Assembly (NCBI GenBank): GCA_024639925.1
Contig: JAHEGA010000045.1
Span: 1 to 12,585 of the forward strand
DNA from: Microbacteriaceae bacterium
GTDB taxonomy: Bacteria; Actinomycetota; Actinomycetes; Actinomycetales; Microbacteriaceae
Length of the DNA stretch: 12,585 nucleotides
Direction: 5' to 3'
Position numbers and translations under genes: made by a program
Shown: positions 1 through 5,205 of the stretch, piece after piece
Numbering within the stretch: position 1 is the stretch's first letter
Layout of the letters: each line of letters opens with the position of its first letter
Notes under the pieces: model-generated
The model's input: the letters and a program-made list of their open reading frames with translations, nothing else
What the model was told of the DNA's origin: nothing
Database searches by the model: none

Positions 1-38
1 AGAAGAGTGAGGGAGGGTGACTGCGAAAACTCGTTCAT
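1..38 (-). CDS. hisA: HisA/PriA phosphoribosyl isomerase, first 12 codons only (runs off the window)
   Basis: Only the N-terminus is present: ATG at 38-36 reading MNEFSQSPSLTL, then two bases of a probable Leu codon. This matches the way actinobacterial HisA/PriA proteins begin, a short MN-F...P-L-LL lead into the first beta strand LLPAVDV, as I remember the family. It would isomerise ProFAR to PRFAR in histidine synthesis; in many actinobacteria the same enzyme (PriA) also does the TrpF step, which cannot be judged here. It is the next gene after hisH on the same strand, exactly where hisA is expected. There is no convincing Shine-Dalgarno sequence before the ATG. The call rests on context plus a dozen residues. 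Confidence 0.72.
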   Translation of the reverse strand, partial: MNEFSQSPSLTL

Positions 39-134
39 AGTGGGAAATAAGTGCGTCTCGGGCTCAGTGATTGTCGGAAGTGTGCTCGCGCACAAGCCTT
101 AGATACTACTCCCCTTTGTCCGTGGGATATTTCC
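39..134 (-). other. 96-bp hisH-hisA gap, possible structured leader
   Basis: Genes to the left and right in this cluster overlap or nearly touch, so this gap is unusual. Read on the minus strand it contains AAAGGGGAGTAGTATC near its start, a compact hairpin TGTGC-GCGA-GCACA (94-81, five base pairs closed by a GNRA-type tetraloop), and TTTCCC just before the hisA ATG, which could pair with the early GGGGA. No U-run terminator and no clear promoter are seen. It may be a structured leader or only a spacer; function unknown. Confidence 0.3.
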
Positions 135-773
135 TCACGAATTGCCGAGCGAACGAACCCAGTTGCGCAGCAGGCGAATCCCCGCGGGACCGGATTTTTC
201 GGGGTGAAACTGGGTGGCACAGAGCGGGCCATTTTCGACGGCCGCCACAAACCTTTGACCGTGTGTGCTCCACGTCACGATGGGTTCCTGGAGAGGCCCA
301 CCCCCTGGCAAGTCCCACTGCGTCAAAGCATACGAGTGGACGAAGTAGAACCGCTCCTCTTCTACGCCCTCAAACAGAACACTGCCCGAGCCCACCTCGA
401 CCGTGTTCCACCCCATGTGAGGGAGGATCGGCGCGTCGAGCTTTGTCACTTGCCCCGGCCACTGACCGAGGCCTTCGGTGCGCACGCCGTGCTCCAGTCC
501 TTCGTCGCACATGACCTGCAGCCCCACACAAATCCCCATCACCGGTCGGCCTCCGGCCAGACGCTTTTCGATCAGGCTGTCTCCGCGGGCTTCGCGCAGA
601 CCCGACATAACCGTGGCGAATGCTCCCACACCGGGAACGAGCAAGCCATCGGCCTCAAGAGCCAGGTCGCTGTCGTTGGTGAGAGTGACAGACGCCCCCG
701 CAGCTTCGACGGCTTTGAGAGCCGAGTGAACGTTGCCCGATCCGTAGTCAAAAACAACTACCCGAGGGGCCAC
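135..773 (-). CDS. hisH: Imidazole glycerol phosphate synthase, glutaminase subunit HisH
   Basis: This is the class I glutamine amidotransferase subunit of IGP synthase. It releases ammonia from glutamine and channels it to HisF, which makes imidazole glycerol phosphate and AICAR from PRFAR. The 212-residue length is normal. Visible motifs: FDYGSGN at the N-terminus (8-14), the oxyanion region PGVGAF (47-52), nucleophile Cys82 in GICVGLQ, and the His190/Glu192 pair in TQFHPEKSG. The start is GTG at 773-771, two bases after the hisB stop codon. The ribosome-binding site is weak (AAGGGTG, about 12 bases upstream), so translation is probably coupled to hisB. HisF is not in the window. Confidence 0.96.
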   Translation of the reverse strand: MAPRVVVFDYGSGNVHSALKAVEAAGASVTLTNDSDLALEADGLLVPGVGAFATVMSGLREARGDSLIEKRLAGGRPVMGICVGLQVMCDEGLEHGVRTEGLGQWPGQVTKLDAPILPHMGWNTVEVGSGSVLFEGVEEERFYFVHSYALTQWDLPGGGPLQEPIVTWSTHGQRFVAAVENGPLCATQFHPEKSGPAGIRLLRNWVRSLGNS

Positions 774-775
774 AG

Positions 776-1384
776 CTACAGGGCACCCTTGGTGGAGGGA
801 ATGCCGTGAACACGATCGTCTTTGGCGATGGCGGTGCGCAACGCTCGGGCAAACGCTTTGAATTCCGCCTCCGCAATGTGGTGCGGGTCCCGGCCATCCA
901 ACACCGTGATGTGGACGGTGAGGTGAGCGTGCATCGTGAGTGCTTCAAACACGTGGCGAACGAGGGACCCGGTGAAGTGCCCCCCAATGGCGTGATATTC
1001 GAAGCCTTCGGGTTCTCCCGTGTGAACGAGGTAGGGGCGTCCAGAAACATCCACGACTGCCCTCGCCAGGGCATCATCCAGTGGCACGAGCGCATCACCA
1101 TAACGGCCGATGCCTGCCTTGTCCCCCAGGGCTTCGCGAATGGCTTGGCCCAAGACAATGGCCGTGTCTTCCACCGTGTGGTGCACATCGATATCGGTGT
1201 CACCCCGGGAGGAGATCTCGAGGTCCATGAGCGAGTGCTTCGACAACGCCGTGAGCATGTGGTCAAAAAACGGCACCGTCGTCTCGATCGTGGACGTGCC
1301 TGTCCCATCAAGGTTGACGCTGACTCTCACTTGGGATTCTGAGGTTGACCGCTCGAGGGAGGCGGTGCGGGGTAGTGAATTCAC
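776..1384 (-). CDS. hisB: Imidazoleglycerol-phosphate dehydratase HisB (monofunctional)
   Basis: Catalyses dehydration of imidazole glycerol phosphate to imidazole acetol phosphate, the sixth step of histidine synthesis. At 202 residues it is the dehydratase alone, without the N-terminal histidinol-phosphatase domain of the enterobacterial HisB. Metal-binding histidine motifs are intact: FFDHML (39-44), DVHHTVED (66-73) and DPHHIAEAEFKAFARAL (166-182), the two halves of the pseudo-repeated fold. The GTG start at 1384-1382 overlaps the hisC stop by 4 bp (GTGA), so the two are translationally coupled; no good Shine-Dalgarno sequence precedes it. The stop codon is TAG at 778-776. Confidence 0.96.
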   Translation of the reverse strand: MNSLPRTASLERSTSESQVRVSVNLDGTGTSTIETTVPFFDHMLTALSKHSLMDLEISSRGDTDIDVHHTVEDTAIVLGQAIREALGDKAGIGRYGDALVPLDDALARAVVDVSGRPYLVHTGEPEGFEYHAIGGHFTGSLVRHVFEALTMHAHLTVHITVLDGRDPHHIAEAEFKAFARALRTAIAKDDRVHGIPSTKGAL

Positions 1385-2472
1385 GTCCGAAGTCTAGCGA
1401 GAGTGTCCAGGAAAACGGTGGTTTCCTCTTCTGTTCCGGCGGTCACCCGGAGGTGTCCCTCAATGCCCACGTCGCGAATCAGGATGTCGTGCTCAAGCAA
1501 ATCTTGGAAAAGCTGCTGGGGGTCATCGATTCCGCCAAAGAGCACAAAGTTGGCTGCCGACTCACGTGCCGTGAAGCCCAGTTCCGGCAATTCCCGCAAC
1601 AACCGATCCCGCTGCTCTCGGATATCGCTCACCATCGACAACATGATCTCGGCATGCTGCAGGGCTCCGAGCGCCGCCGCCTGGGTGATTCCCGACAGGT
1701 GATACGGCAACCGGACAAGACGCAGAGCGTCGATGGCTGCGGGATCCGCCAACAGATACCCGACTCGAGCGCCGGCGAAAGCAAATGCTTTCGACATGGT
1801 GCGGGAAATCACGAGGCGTTCCCGGCCGGGCAATAACTCCGAAGCCGTGGGAGCGCCCTCGGGCCGGAACTCCACATAGGCCTCATCCACGAGCACGATC
1901 CCGTCGGTGGCGTCGTATGCCGCCTCGATGGTCTCGAGAGACACCGGGGTCCCCGTCGGGTTGTTCGGAGCGCACAGAAACACCAAATTTGGAGTGGTAA
2001 GGCGGATCGCGCTCTGCACCCCGGCAGGGGTGAGGGAAAAGTCACTCTCGCGACTACCGACGCTCCAGGAGGTTCCCGTGGACTCAGCAATGATTGGGTG
2101 CATCGAATAGCTTGGCGGAAAGCCCAGAACGGACCGGCCCGGTCCCCCGAAGGCTTGCAACACCTGCTGGATGACTTCGTTGGACCCGTTAGCAGCCCAC
2201 ACCATGTCGGGGTCAATGGCGCCCGCGACGCGCTCGTGCGAGGCGTACTCTGCGAGGGAGGCCCGCAGCGCGGTGAACTCTCGATCCGGATACCGGTTGA
2301 CGGATTCGAGAGCCTGGGAAATCTCGGCGAGAATCGCCTGCCGCACTCCCTCGGGAACCGGATGCGTGTTCTCGTTGACGTTGAGTGCGTACTTCACCGG
2401 ATTCATCGGCGCACCGTAGGGAGCTTTTCCGCGCAAATCATCGCGCAGGGGAAGATCGGACAGTGAGGCCAT
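1381..2472 (-). CDS. hisC: Histidinol-phosphate aminotransferase HisC
   Basis: A PLP-dependent fold-type I aminotransferase, 363 residues, that converts imidazole acetol phosphate plus glutamate to histidinol phosphate. Landmarks: NVNENTHP (31-38), which binds substrate; NGSNEVIQQ (95-103) in the cofactor-phosphate region; CAPNNPTG (167-174); DEAYVEF (196-202); and the Schiff-base lysine K228 in SRTMSKAFAFAGARVGYL. In actinobacteria some close homologues act on aromatic amino acids, but the his-cluster position supports HisC. The ATG at 2472-2470 has only a too-close GAGG; instead a TACGCT -10 box lies 6 bp upstream, suggesting a leaderless start. It lies 29 bp past the LysM gene on the same strand. 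hisD, often at the head of such clusters, is not here. Confidence 0.94.
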   Translation of the reverse strand: MASLSDLPLRDDLRGKAPYGAPMNPVKYALNVNENTHPVPEGVRQAILAEISQALESVNRYPDREFTALRASLAEYASHERVAGAIDPDMVWAANGSNEVIQQVLQAFGGPGRSVLGFPPSYSMHPIIAESTGTSWSVGSRESDFSLTPAGVQSAIRLTTPNLVFLCAPNNPTGTPVSLETIEAAYDATDGIVLVDEAYVEFRPEGAPTASELLPGRERLVISRTMSKAFAFAGARVGYLLADPAAIDALRLVRLPYHLSGITQAAALGALQHAEIMLSMVSDIREQRDRLLRELPELGFTARESAANFVLFGGIDDPQQLFQDLLEHDILIRDVGIEGHLRVTAGTEEETTVFLDTLARLRT

Positions 2473-2478
2473 TACCTC

Positions 2479-2484
2479 AGCGTA
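2479..2484 (-). promoter_or_regulatory. Candidate -10 box for leaderless hisC mRNA
   Basis: TACGCT on the minus strand (TANNNT form) ends 6 bases before the hisC ATG, so transcription would begin at or next to the A of the start codon. No good -35 hexamer is seen; the region at a 17-bp spacing reads CAATAG over the stop of the LysM gene. This would let hisC be transcribed independently of the SOS gene upstream. Prediction only. Confidence 0.45.
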
Positions 2485-2501
2485 ACTGGTGGCCCTCGTG
2501 A

Positions 2502-2804
2502 CTATTGGGGAAGGGCGATCTCCTGGCCCGGGGTGAGAACGGCGCTGTCCAGTTGGTTGAGGGAAATAATGTCCTCAACCACGTCCCTAGGGTCTGCAGC
2601 GGGGTCAATCAACGTGGCGATGCTCCAGAGCGTGTCGCCCGACAAAACGGTCATGTACTCGAAGTCGTTCGCGGCTACCTCGCTGTCGGCGAGCGCGCCC
2701 GGCGACGCTAAGAACACGGAGAGGGCAATCACGGGCAGTGCGAGCGCGAAACCCAAAACGGCTCGACCGCGAGTGGTGATGCGCAATGTGGGGGTGGTGT
2801 TCAT
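2502..2804 (-). CDS. LysM-domain membrane protein divergent from lexA, probable SOS cell-division suppressor (YneA/ChiZ type)
   Basis: A 100-residue protein with a short basic N-terminus, a hydrophobic segment at about 16-37 ending in ALA-D (37-40, a possible signal-peptidase site), and one LysM domain at about 48-98 (YMTVLSGDTLWSIA... to ...LTPGQEIALP). LysM binds peptidoglycan. Proteins of this build next to lexA include Bacillus YneA and mycobacterial Rv2719c (ChiZ), which delay septation during DNA damage; Corynebacterium DivS has the same position and role. The function here is inferred from architecture, the LexA box on its promoter and the divergent lexA. The ATG at 2804-2802 is chosen because AAGGAGG sits five bases upstream; a longer open frame to 3101 would run through the promoter into lexA. 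Cleavage at ALA would release the LysM part from the membrane. Confidence 0.85.
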   Translation of the reverse strand: MNTTPTLRITTRGRAVLGFALALPVIALSVFLASPGALADSEVAANDFEYMTVLSGDTLWSIATLIDPAADPRDVVEDIISLNQLDSAVLTPGQEIALPQ

Positions 2805-2828
2805 AGTGTCCTCCTTGGTTGAGAGTTC

Positions 2829-2860
2829 GGACCCGACCCTCGGCCGGGAGGGCCAGGTCC
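2829..2860 (-). other. RNA hairpin in the 5' leader of the LysM mRNA
   Basis: On the minus-strand transcript, GGACCUGGCCCUC pairs with GAGGGUCGGGUCC around the 6-base loop CCGGCC. This gives a 13-bp stem if two G-U wobbles are allowed, or two perfect 5-bp helices around a 3-base internal loop without them. It lies just after the predicted transcription start and about 25 bases before the AUG. There is no U-tract after it, so it is not a standard terminator. It may stabilise the mRNA or affect ribosome access. Confidence 0.5.
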
Positions 2861-2871
2861 GAATTTCTGTT

Positions 2872-2887
2872 TCGAATATATGTTCGA
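2872..2887. promoter_or_regulatory. LexA (SOS) box over the LysM-gene -10
   Basis: TCGAATATATGTTCGA matches the Gram-positive/actinobacterial SOS box TCGAAC-N4-GTTCGA at 11 of 12 defined positions, and flanking bases extend the inverted arms to TTCGAA on both sides. It fully contains the predicted -10 hexamer of the LysM gene, so LexA binding should block that promoter. Confidence 0.9.
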
Positions 2888-2903
2888 ATGTTTGACATGT
2901 CAA
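2875..2903 (-). promoter_or_regulatory. Sigma70-type promoter of the LysM gene
   Basis: On the minus strand a perfect TTGACA (-35, 2903-2898) is separated by 17 bp from TATATT (-10, 2880-2875). The start would be near 2868, giving a leader of about 64 bases. The strong consensus fits a gene held off by a repressor and switched on strongly when LexA is cleaved. Confidence 0.8.
2892..2903. repeat. Perfect 12-bp palindrome covering the -35 of the LysM gene
   Basis: TTGACATGTCAA is its own reverse complement. Its right half on the minus strand is the -35 hexamer TTGACA, next to the LexA box over the -10. It could be an operator for a second regulator, or a chance outcome of two TTGACA hexamers meeting head to head. 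Confidence 0.5.
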
Positions 2904-2968
2904 GCATTGAACGTGACCAATTTGACACCCAACCACCGACACGCTCGATCCATATTCGAACGCATGTA

Positions 2969-2984
2969 TAGAAAAACTGTTCGA
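2969..2984. promoter_or_regulatory. LexA box in the lexA promoter (autoregulation)
   Basis: TAGAAAAACTGTTCGA has a perfect right arm GTTCGA (2979-2984) and a 4-of-6 left arm, 10 of 12 against TCGAAC-N4-GTTCGA. It sits 7 bp upstream of the candidate lexA -10 at 2992-2997. A second, weaker half-site TCGAAC begins at 2956. A weaker box than the one on the LysM gene fits the usual pattern, in which lexA is only partly repressed. Confidence 0.7.
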
Positions 2985-2991
2985 AACAGGG

Positions 2992-2997
2992 TACGGT
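2992..2997 (+). promoter_or_regulatory. Candidate -10 box for leaderless lexA mRNA
   Basis: TACGGT ends 6 bases before the lexA ATG, so the transcript would begin at the start codon. A TAGAAA hexamer (2969-2974) lies at a 17-bp spacing as a poor -35, overlapping the left arm of the LexA box. The lack of a Shine-Dalgarno sequence before lexA agrees with a leaderless start. Confidence 0.5.
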
Positions 2998-3003
2998 GAA
3001 GAC

Positions 3004-3639
3004 ATGTTGAGCGAAAAGCAGCAGAAAATCCAAGCCTTCATCGAGTTGTCCCTGGACTCCAGAGGCGTTCCGCCGAGCATGCGGGAGATTTGTGAGAACA
3101 CGGGTCTGGCCTCGACTTCAAGCGTGTCTCACCAGCTGAGCCAACTGGAGCGCGCCGGCTACATCAAACGTCACGCCAACACCGCGCGAACTTTGGAAGT
3201 TCTCAAACGACTCACCCCGGAGCACTCTTCTCCGGTGGTCGACATCTCCCCGGCGGACACCAACGCTGTGGCGGTTCCTCTCGTCGGTCAGATTGCTGCC
3301 GGTGTTCCGATCACCGCTGAACAGCATGTCGAAGATGTGATGTCACTACCCCGACAGCTGGTGGGCAATGGCGAGCTCTTCATGTTGAAGGTTGTCGGTG
3401 ATTCGATGATTGATGCGGCAATTTGCGACGGTGACTGGGTTGTCGTGCGTCAGCAGCACACAGCGGACAACGGAGACATCGTCGCCGCAATGTTGGACGA
3501 GGAGGCCACCGTGAAGGTCTTCAAGCAGCGCGACGGCCACACATGGCTATTGCCGCAAAACAGCGCCTACGAGCCCATCATGGGCGATCACGCCACCGTC
3601 ATGGGCAAGGTCGTTACGGTTCTGCGCAGCGTTTCTTAG
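3004..3639 (+). CDS. lexA: SOS repressor LexA
   Basis: The 211-residue transcriptional repressor of the DNA-damage response; it cleaves itself when RecA filaments form. The N-terminal winged helix-turn-helix is at about 1-68 (PPSMREICENTGL, then SSVSHQLSQLERAGYIKR). The linker leads to the scissile bond Ala99-Gly100 in QIAAGVPI. The S24 peptidase domain carries the nucleophile Ser134 in VGDSMIDA and the general-base Lys171 in EATVKVFK. All catalytic parts are intact. It is divergent from the LysM gene and shares a regulatory region of about 200 bp with LexA boxes, implying autoregulation. The ATG at 3004 gives the canonical N-terminus. The TAG stop at 3637-3639 nearly touches the 3' end of rnpB on the opposite strand. 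Confidence 0.97.
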   Translation: MLSEKQQKIQAFIELSLDSRGVPPSMREICENTGLASTSSVSHQLSQLERAGYIKRHANTARTLEVLKRLTPEHSSPVVDISPADTNAVAVPLVGQIAAGVPITAEQHVEDVMSLPRQLVGNGELFMLKVVGDSMIDAAICDGDWVVVRQQHTADNGDIVAAMLDEEATVKVFKQRDGHTWLLPQNSAYEPIMGDHATVMGKVVTVLRSVS

Positions 3640-3640
3640 T

Positions 3641-4007
3641 GTTGGAGGGGGCCAGCCGATACGCCGGGTTCTGTCCCGGGGCGAACCCCGTGGGCAATCA
3701 TCTTTCTCGGGGAGCTGTTACCAGATCCCTCTAGCGGCCTACCCGACACTCAGGCGAGCAACCTGATGGGTGTCTGTTTGACCTTGCTCCGGATGAGGTT
3801 TACCAAGCAGATTTGGTCACCCAAACCTCTGGTGGTCTCTTACACCACCGTTTCACCCTTACCCGGAAAACCGGGCGGTCTATTTTCTGTGGCACTATCT
3901 CGCGGATTACTCCGGGTGGGTGTTACCCACCATCCTGCTCTGGGGAGCCCGGACGTTCCTCGGCGCTGCTTGCGCAGCGACGCGATTGCCTGGCCAACCC
4001 CTCCAAC
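3641..4007 (-). ncRNA. rnpB: RNase P RNA (rnpB)
   Basis: The minus strand carries the conserved core of bacterial RNase P RNA, the ribozyme that matures tRNA 5' ends: GAGGAACGTCCGGGCTCC, then CAGAGCAGGATGGTGGGTAA, GGTAAGGGTGAAACGGTG, GGTAAACC, GAGCAAGGTCAAACAG, GGGTAGGCCGC and finally GACAGAACCCGGC with ATCGGCTGGCC. Terminal helix P1 is a perfect 10-bp pairing of GUUGGAGGGG (4007-3998) with CCCCUCCAAC (3650-3641), which sets the ends used here to within a few bases. A GGU in the presumed L15 loop (about 3763-3761) would pair with the tRNA CCA end. The gene is about 367 nt, slightly short but normal. It follows the RNase HI-like gene by about 30 bp and is tail-to-tail with lexA. Confidence 0.96.
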
Positions 4008-4013
4008 CCTTCC

Positions 4014-4042
4014 AGGGTAGGGCAGCAGCCACAAACTGGCTA
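4014..4042 (-). promoter_or_regulatory. Probable rnpB promoter
   Basis: TACCCT (-10, 4019-4014) ends 6 bases before G4007, the first base of helix P1, so the predicted transcription start coincides with the predicted RNA 5' end. A weak TAGCCA lies at a 17-bp spacing (4042-4037), overlapping the stop codon of the RNase H-like gene. Confidence 0.55.
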
Positions 4043-4468
4043 GCGCTCGAGAAAAGATTCTCGGCGATCAAGCGCCGCATTACCCGCGGCGTCCGCTCGG
4101 GCATTTTTCTCTCGAGGAACCCACTCAAACGTGACGGGACCCTCTCCCACGAGCGCGCGAGCTTCGCGGGCAAGAGCCTGCATGTCCGGGTGTTTGATTT
4201 TCCATCTCCCCGACATCTGCTCCACCACCAGCTTGGAATCCATCAACACACGCAGAGAAGCACCCGGTGCAATCTCCCAGGCAGCGCGGATTCCTGCAAT
4301 CATTCCGCGGTACTCGGCGACATTGTTGGACGCCGTGCCGCAGAGCTCACCCACGGTAGCAATTGTCTCCTGGGTCTCCGGGTCCACCACGACGGCTCCC
4401 CCGGCGGCGTCCCCCGGGTTTCCCCTCGAGGCGCCATCTGCTTCGACAATCAGTTTCTCGTAGCTCAC
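4040..4468 (-). CDS. Stand-alone RNase HI-family protein
   Basis: A 142-residue RNase H fold protein expected to cut the RNA strand of RNA-DNA hybrids. The four acidic catalytic residues are visible: Asp11 in EADGASRGNPG, Glu52 in NNVAEYRGM, Asp77 in VLMDSKL and Asp126 in RADAAGN. The YEKLIVEADGASRGNPG start is typical of the actinobacterial type. In mycobacteria the equivalent protein (Rv2228c) is fused to a C-terminal phosphatase-like domain; here the gene ends after the RNase H domain. The GTG start at 4468-4466 overlaps the stop of the upstream gene by 4 bp (GTGA), with GGAG eight bases before it. The gene lies between the zinc-ribbon-like gene and rnpB. Confidence 0.9.
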   Translation of the reverse strand: MSYEKLIVEADGASRGNPGDAAGGAVVVDPETQETIATVGELCGTASNNVAEYRGMIAGIRAAWEIAPGASLRVLMDSKLVVEQMSGRWKIKHPDMQALAREARALVGEGPVTFEWVPREKNARADAAGNAALDRRESFLER

Positions 4469-5205
4469 AGCCCAGACTCCGCCGTGCGGACGAGGATGGC
4501 GTTGCTGTCAGGACACATCACCACGGTGTCTTCGGGGGTTTCCCGAATCGTTTGAAGATCCGACTCCGTCAACGCAACACCCGTTGCGCTCGAAATCCTG
4601 GCACGCAGGTGAGAAGCTCCTATCCCGTAACGCTCACGCTGGCGGTCATAGAGTGCTACCAGATCGCTCGGAAGAGACGCGACCACTTCCTCGCGCTCGC
4701 GGTTGAGCTGGGCGATCTTTTCAGTAAGGTCCTGGCTTTGGGAGCTGTGTTGCTCTCGAGCGTCCCCAAGGGCACCCTCGGCGCTGGCCAGCTGCTCCTC
4801 GAGCGAGCCGAACGCTGCAGTGGCCTCGTCCAGTCTTTCCATGATGGCGAGTTCAATATCTTCTAGATCTGATTTGCGGGTGGCCAGGCTTTCGAGCTCG
4901 TGTTCGAGACCCTGCGCATCCTTGGCGGAGGATGTCTGCGCCAACCGCTCGGAGTCTTTCGCGATGCGCGCATCCACCAGCGACACATCCGATTCCGCCC
5001 GAGAGAGCTCAGCCTGGATGCCATCACGCTCCACCATGGCGTCATGACGTCGGGCACGAATGTCTTCGACGGCTTTTTCGAGTGTGCCGATGCTCAGTGC
5101 TTCGACCAAGCCCCTCACGGTGGCCTGATGGCGGGTGATGGCAAGATCGATGTCCGCCAGGCTCAACAGGTGTTTTTGGCTTTCAGCTGGTGCGGTGAGC
5201 GCCAT
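4465..5205 (-). CDS. Coiled-coil protein with degenerate C4 zinc-ribbon C-terminus (DUF164/zf-RING_7 family)
   Basis: A 246-residue protein. Residues about 10-175 are long heptad-rich helices (ESDVSLVDARIAKDSERL; SDLEDIELAIMERLDEA; LTEKIAQLNREREEVV), predicted to form a coiled-coil hairpin. The C-terminus (about 185-246: LYDRQRERYGIGASHLRARI... to ...NAILVRTAESGL) aligns with the zinc-ribbon domain of this family, which normally has two CxxC knuckles. Here the first knuckle reads RISSATGVAL and the second CPDSNAILV, leaving a single cysteine, C231, so tetrahedral zinc binding is not possible by the usual ligands. The molecular function is unknown; homologues (for example Mtb Rv2229c) sit between NIF3 and RNase H genes. 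The ATG at 5205 directly follows the NIF3 stop (TAAATG), with AGGGGA as ribosome-binding site eight bases upstream. Confidence 0.85.
   Translation of the reverse strand: MALTAPAESQKHLLSLADIDLAITRHQATVRGLVEALSIGTLEKAVEDIRARRHDAMVERDGIQAELSRAESDVSLVDARIAKDSERLAQTSSAKDAQGLEHELESLATRKSDLEDIELAIMERLDEATAAFGSLEEQLASAEGALGDAREQHSSQSQDLTEKIAQLNREREEVVASLPSDLVALYDRQRERYGIGASHLRARISSATGVALTESDLQTIRETPEDTVVMCPDSNAILVRTAESGL

Noticed and set aside
64..93. Nine-codon mini-frame with two His codons before hisA (minus strand), possible his leader peptide
   Set aside because: Two scattered His codons are far too few for an attenuator, and no antiterminator/terminator pair follows.
51..809. 252-codon plus-strand open frame opposite hisH
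   Set aside because: Antisense shadow of hisH, whose catalytic motifs are intact on the other strand; no ribosome-binding site or family.
2922..2927. Plus-strand TTGACA as -35 for lexA
   Set aside because: No TANNNT hexamer lies 16-18 bp downstream; the TACGGT next to the ATG is a better candidate.
2805..3101. N-terminal extension of the LysM protein to an upstream ATG at 3101
   Set aside because: It would cross the promoter, both LexA boxes and the start of lexA; the ATG at 2804 has an excellent AAGGAGG site.
3660..4020. Short open frames on both strands between lexA and the RNase H gene
   Set aside because: The stretch is fully explained by RNase P RNA with its conserved core sequences.
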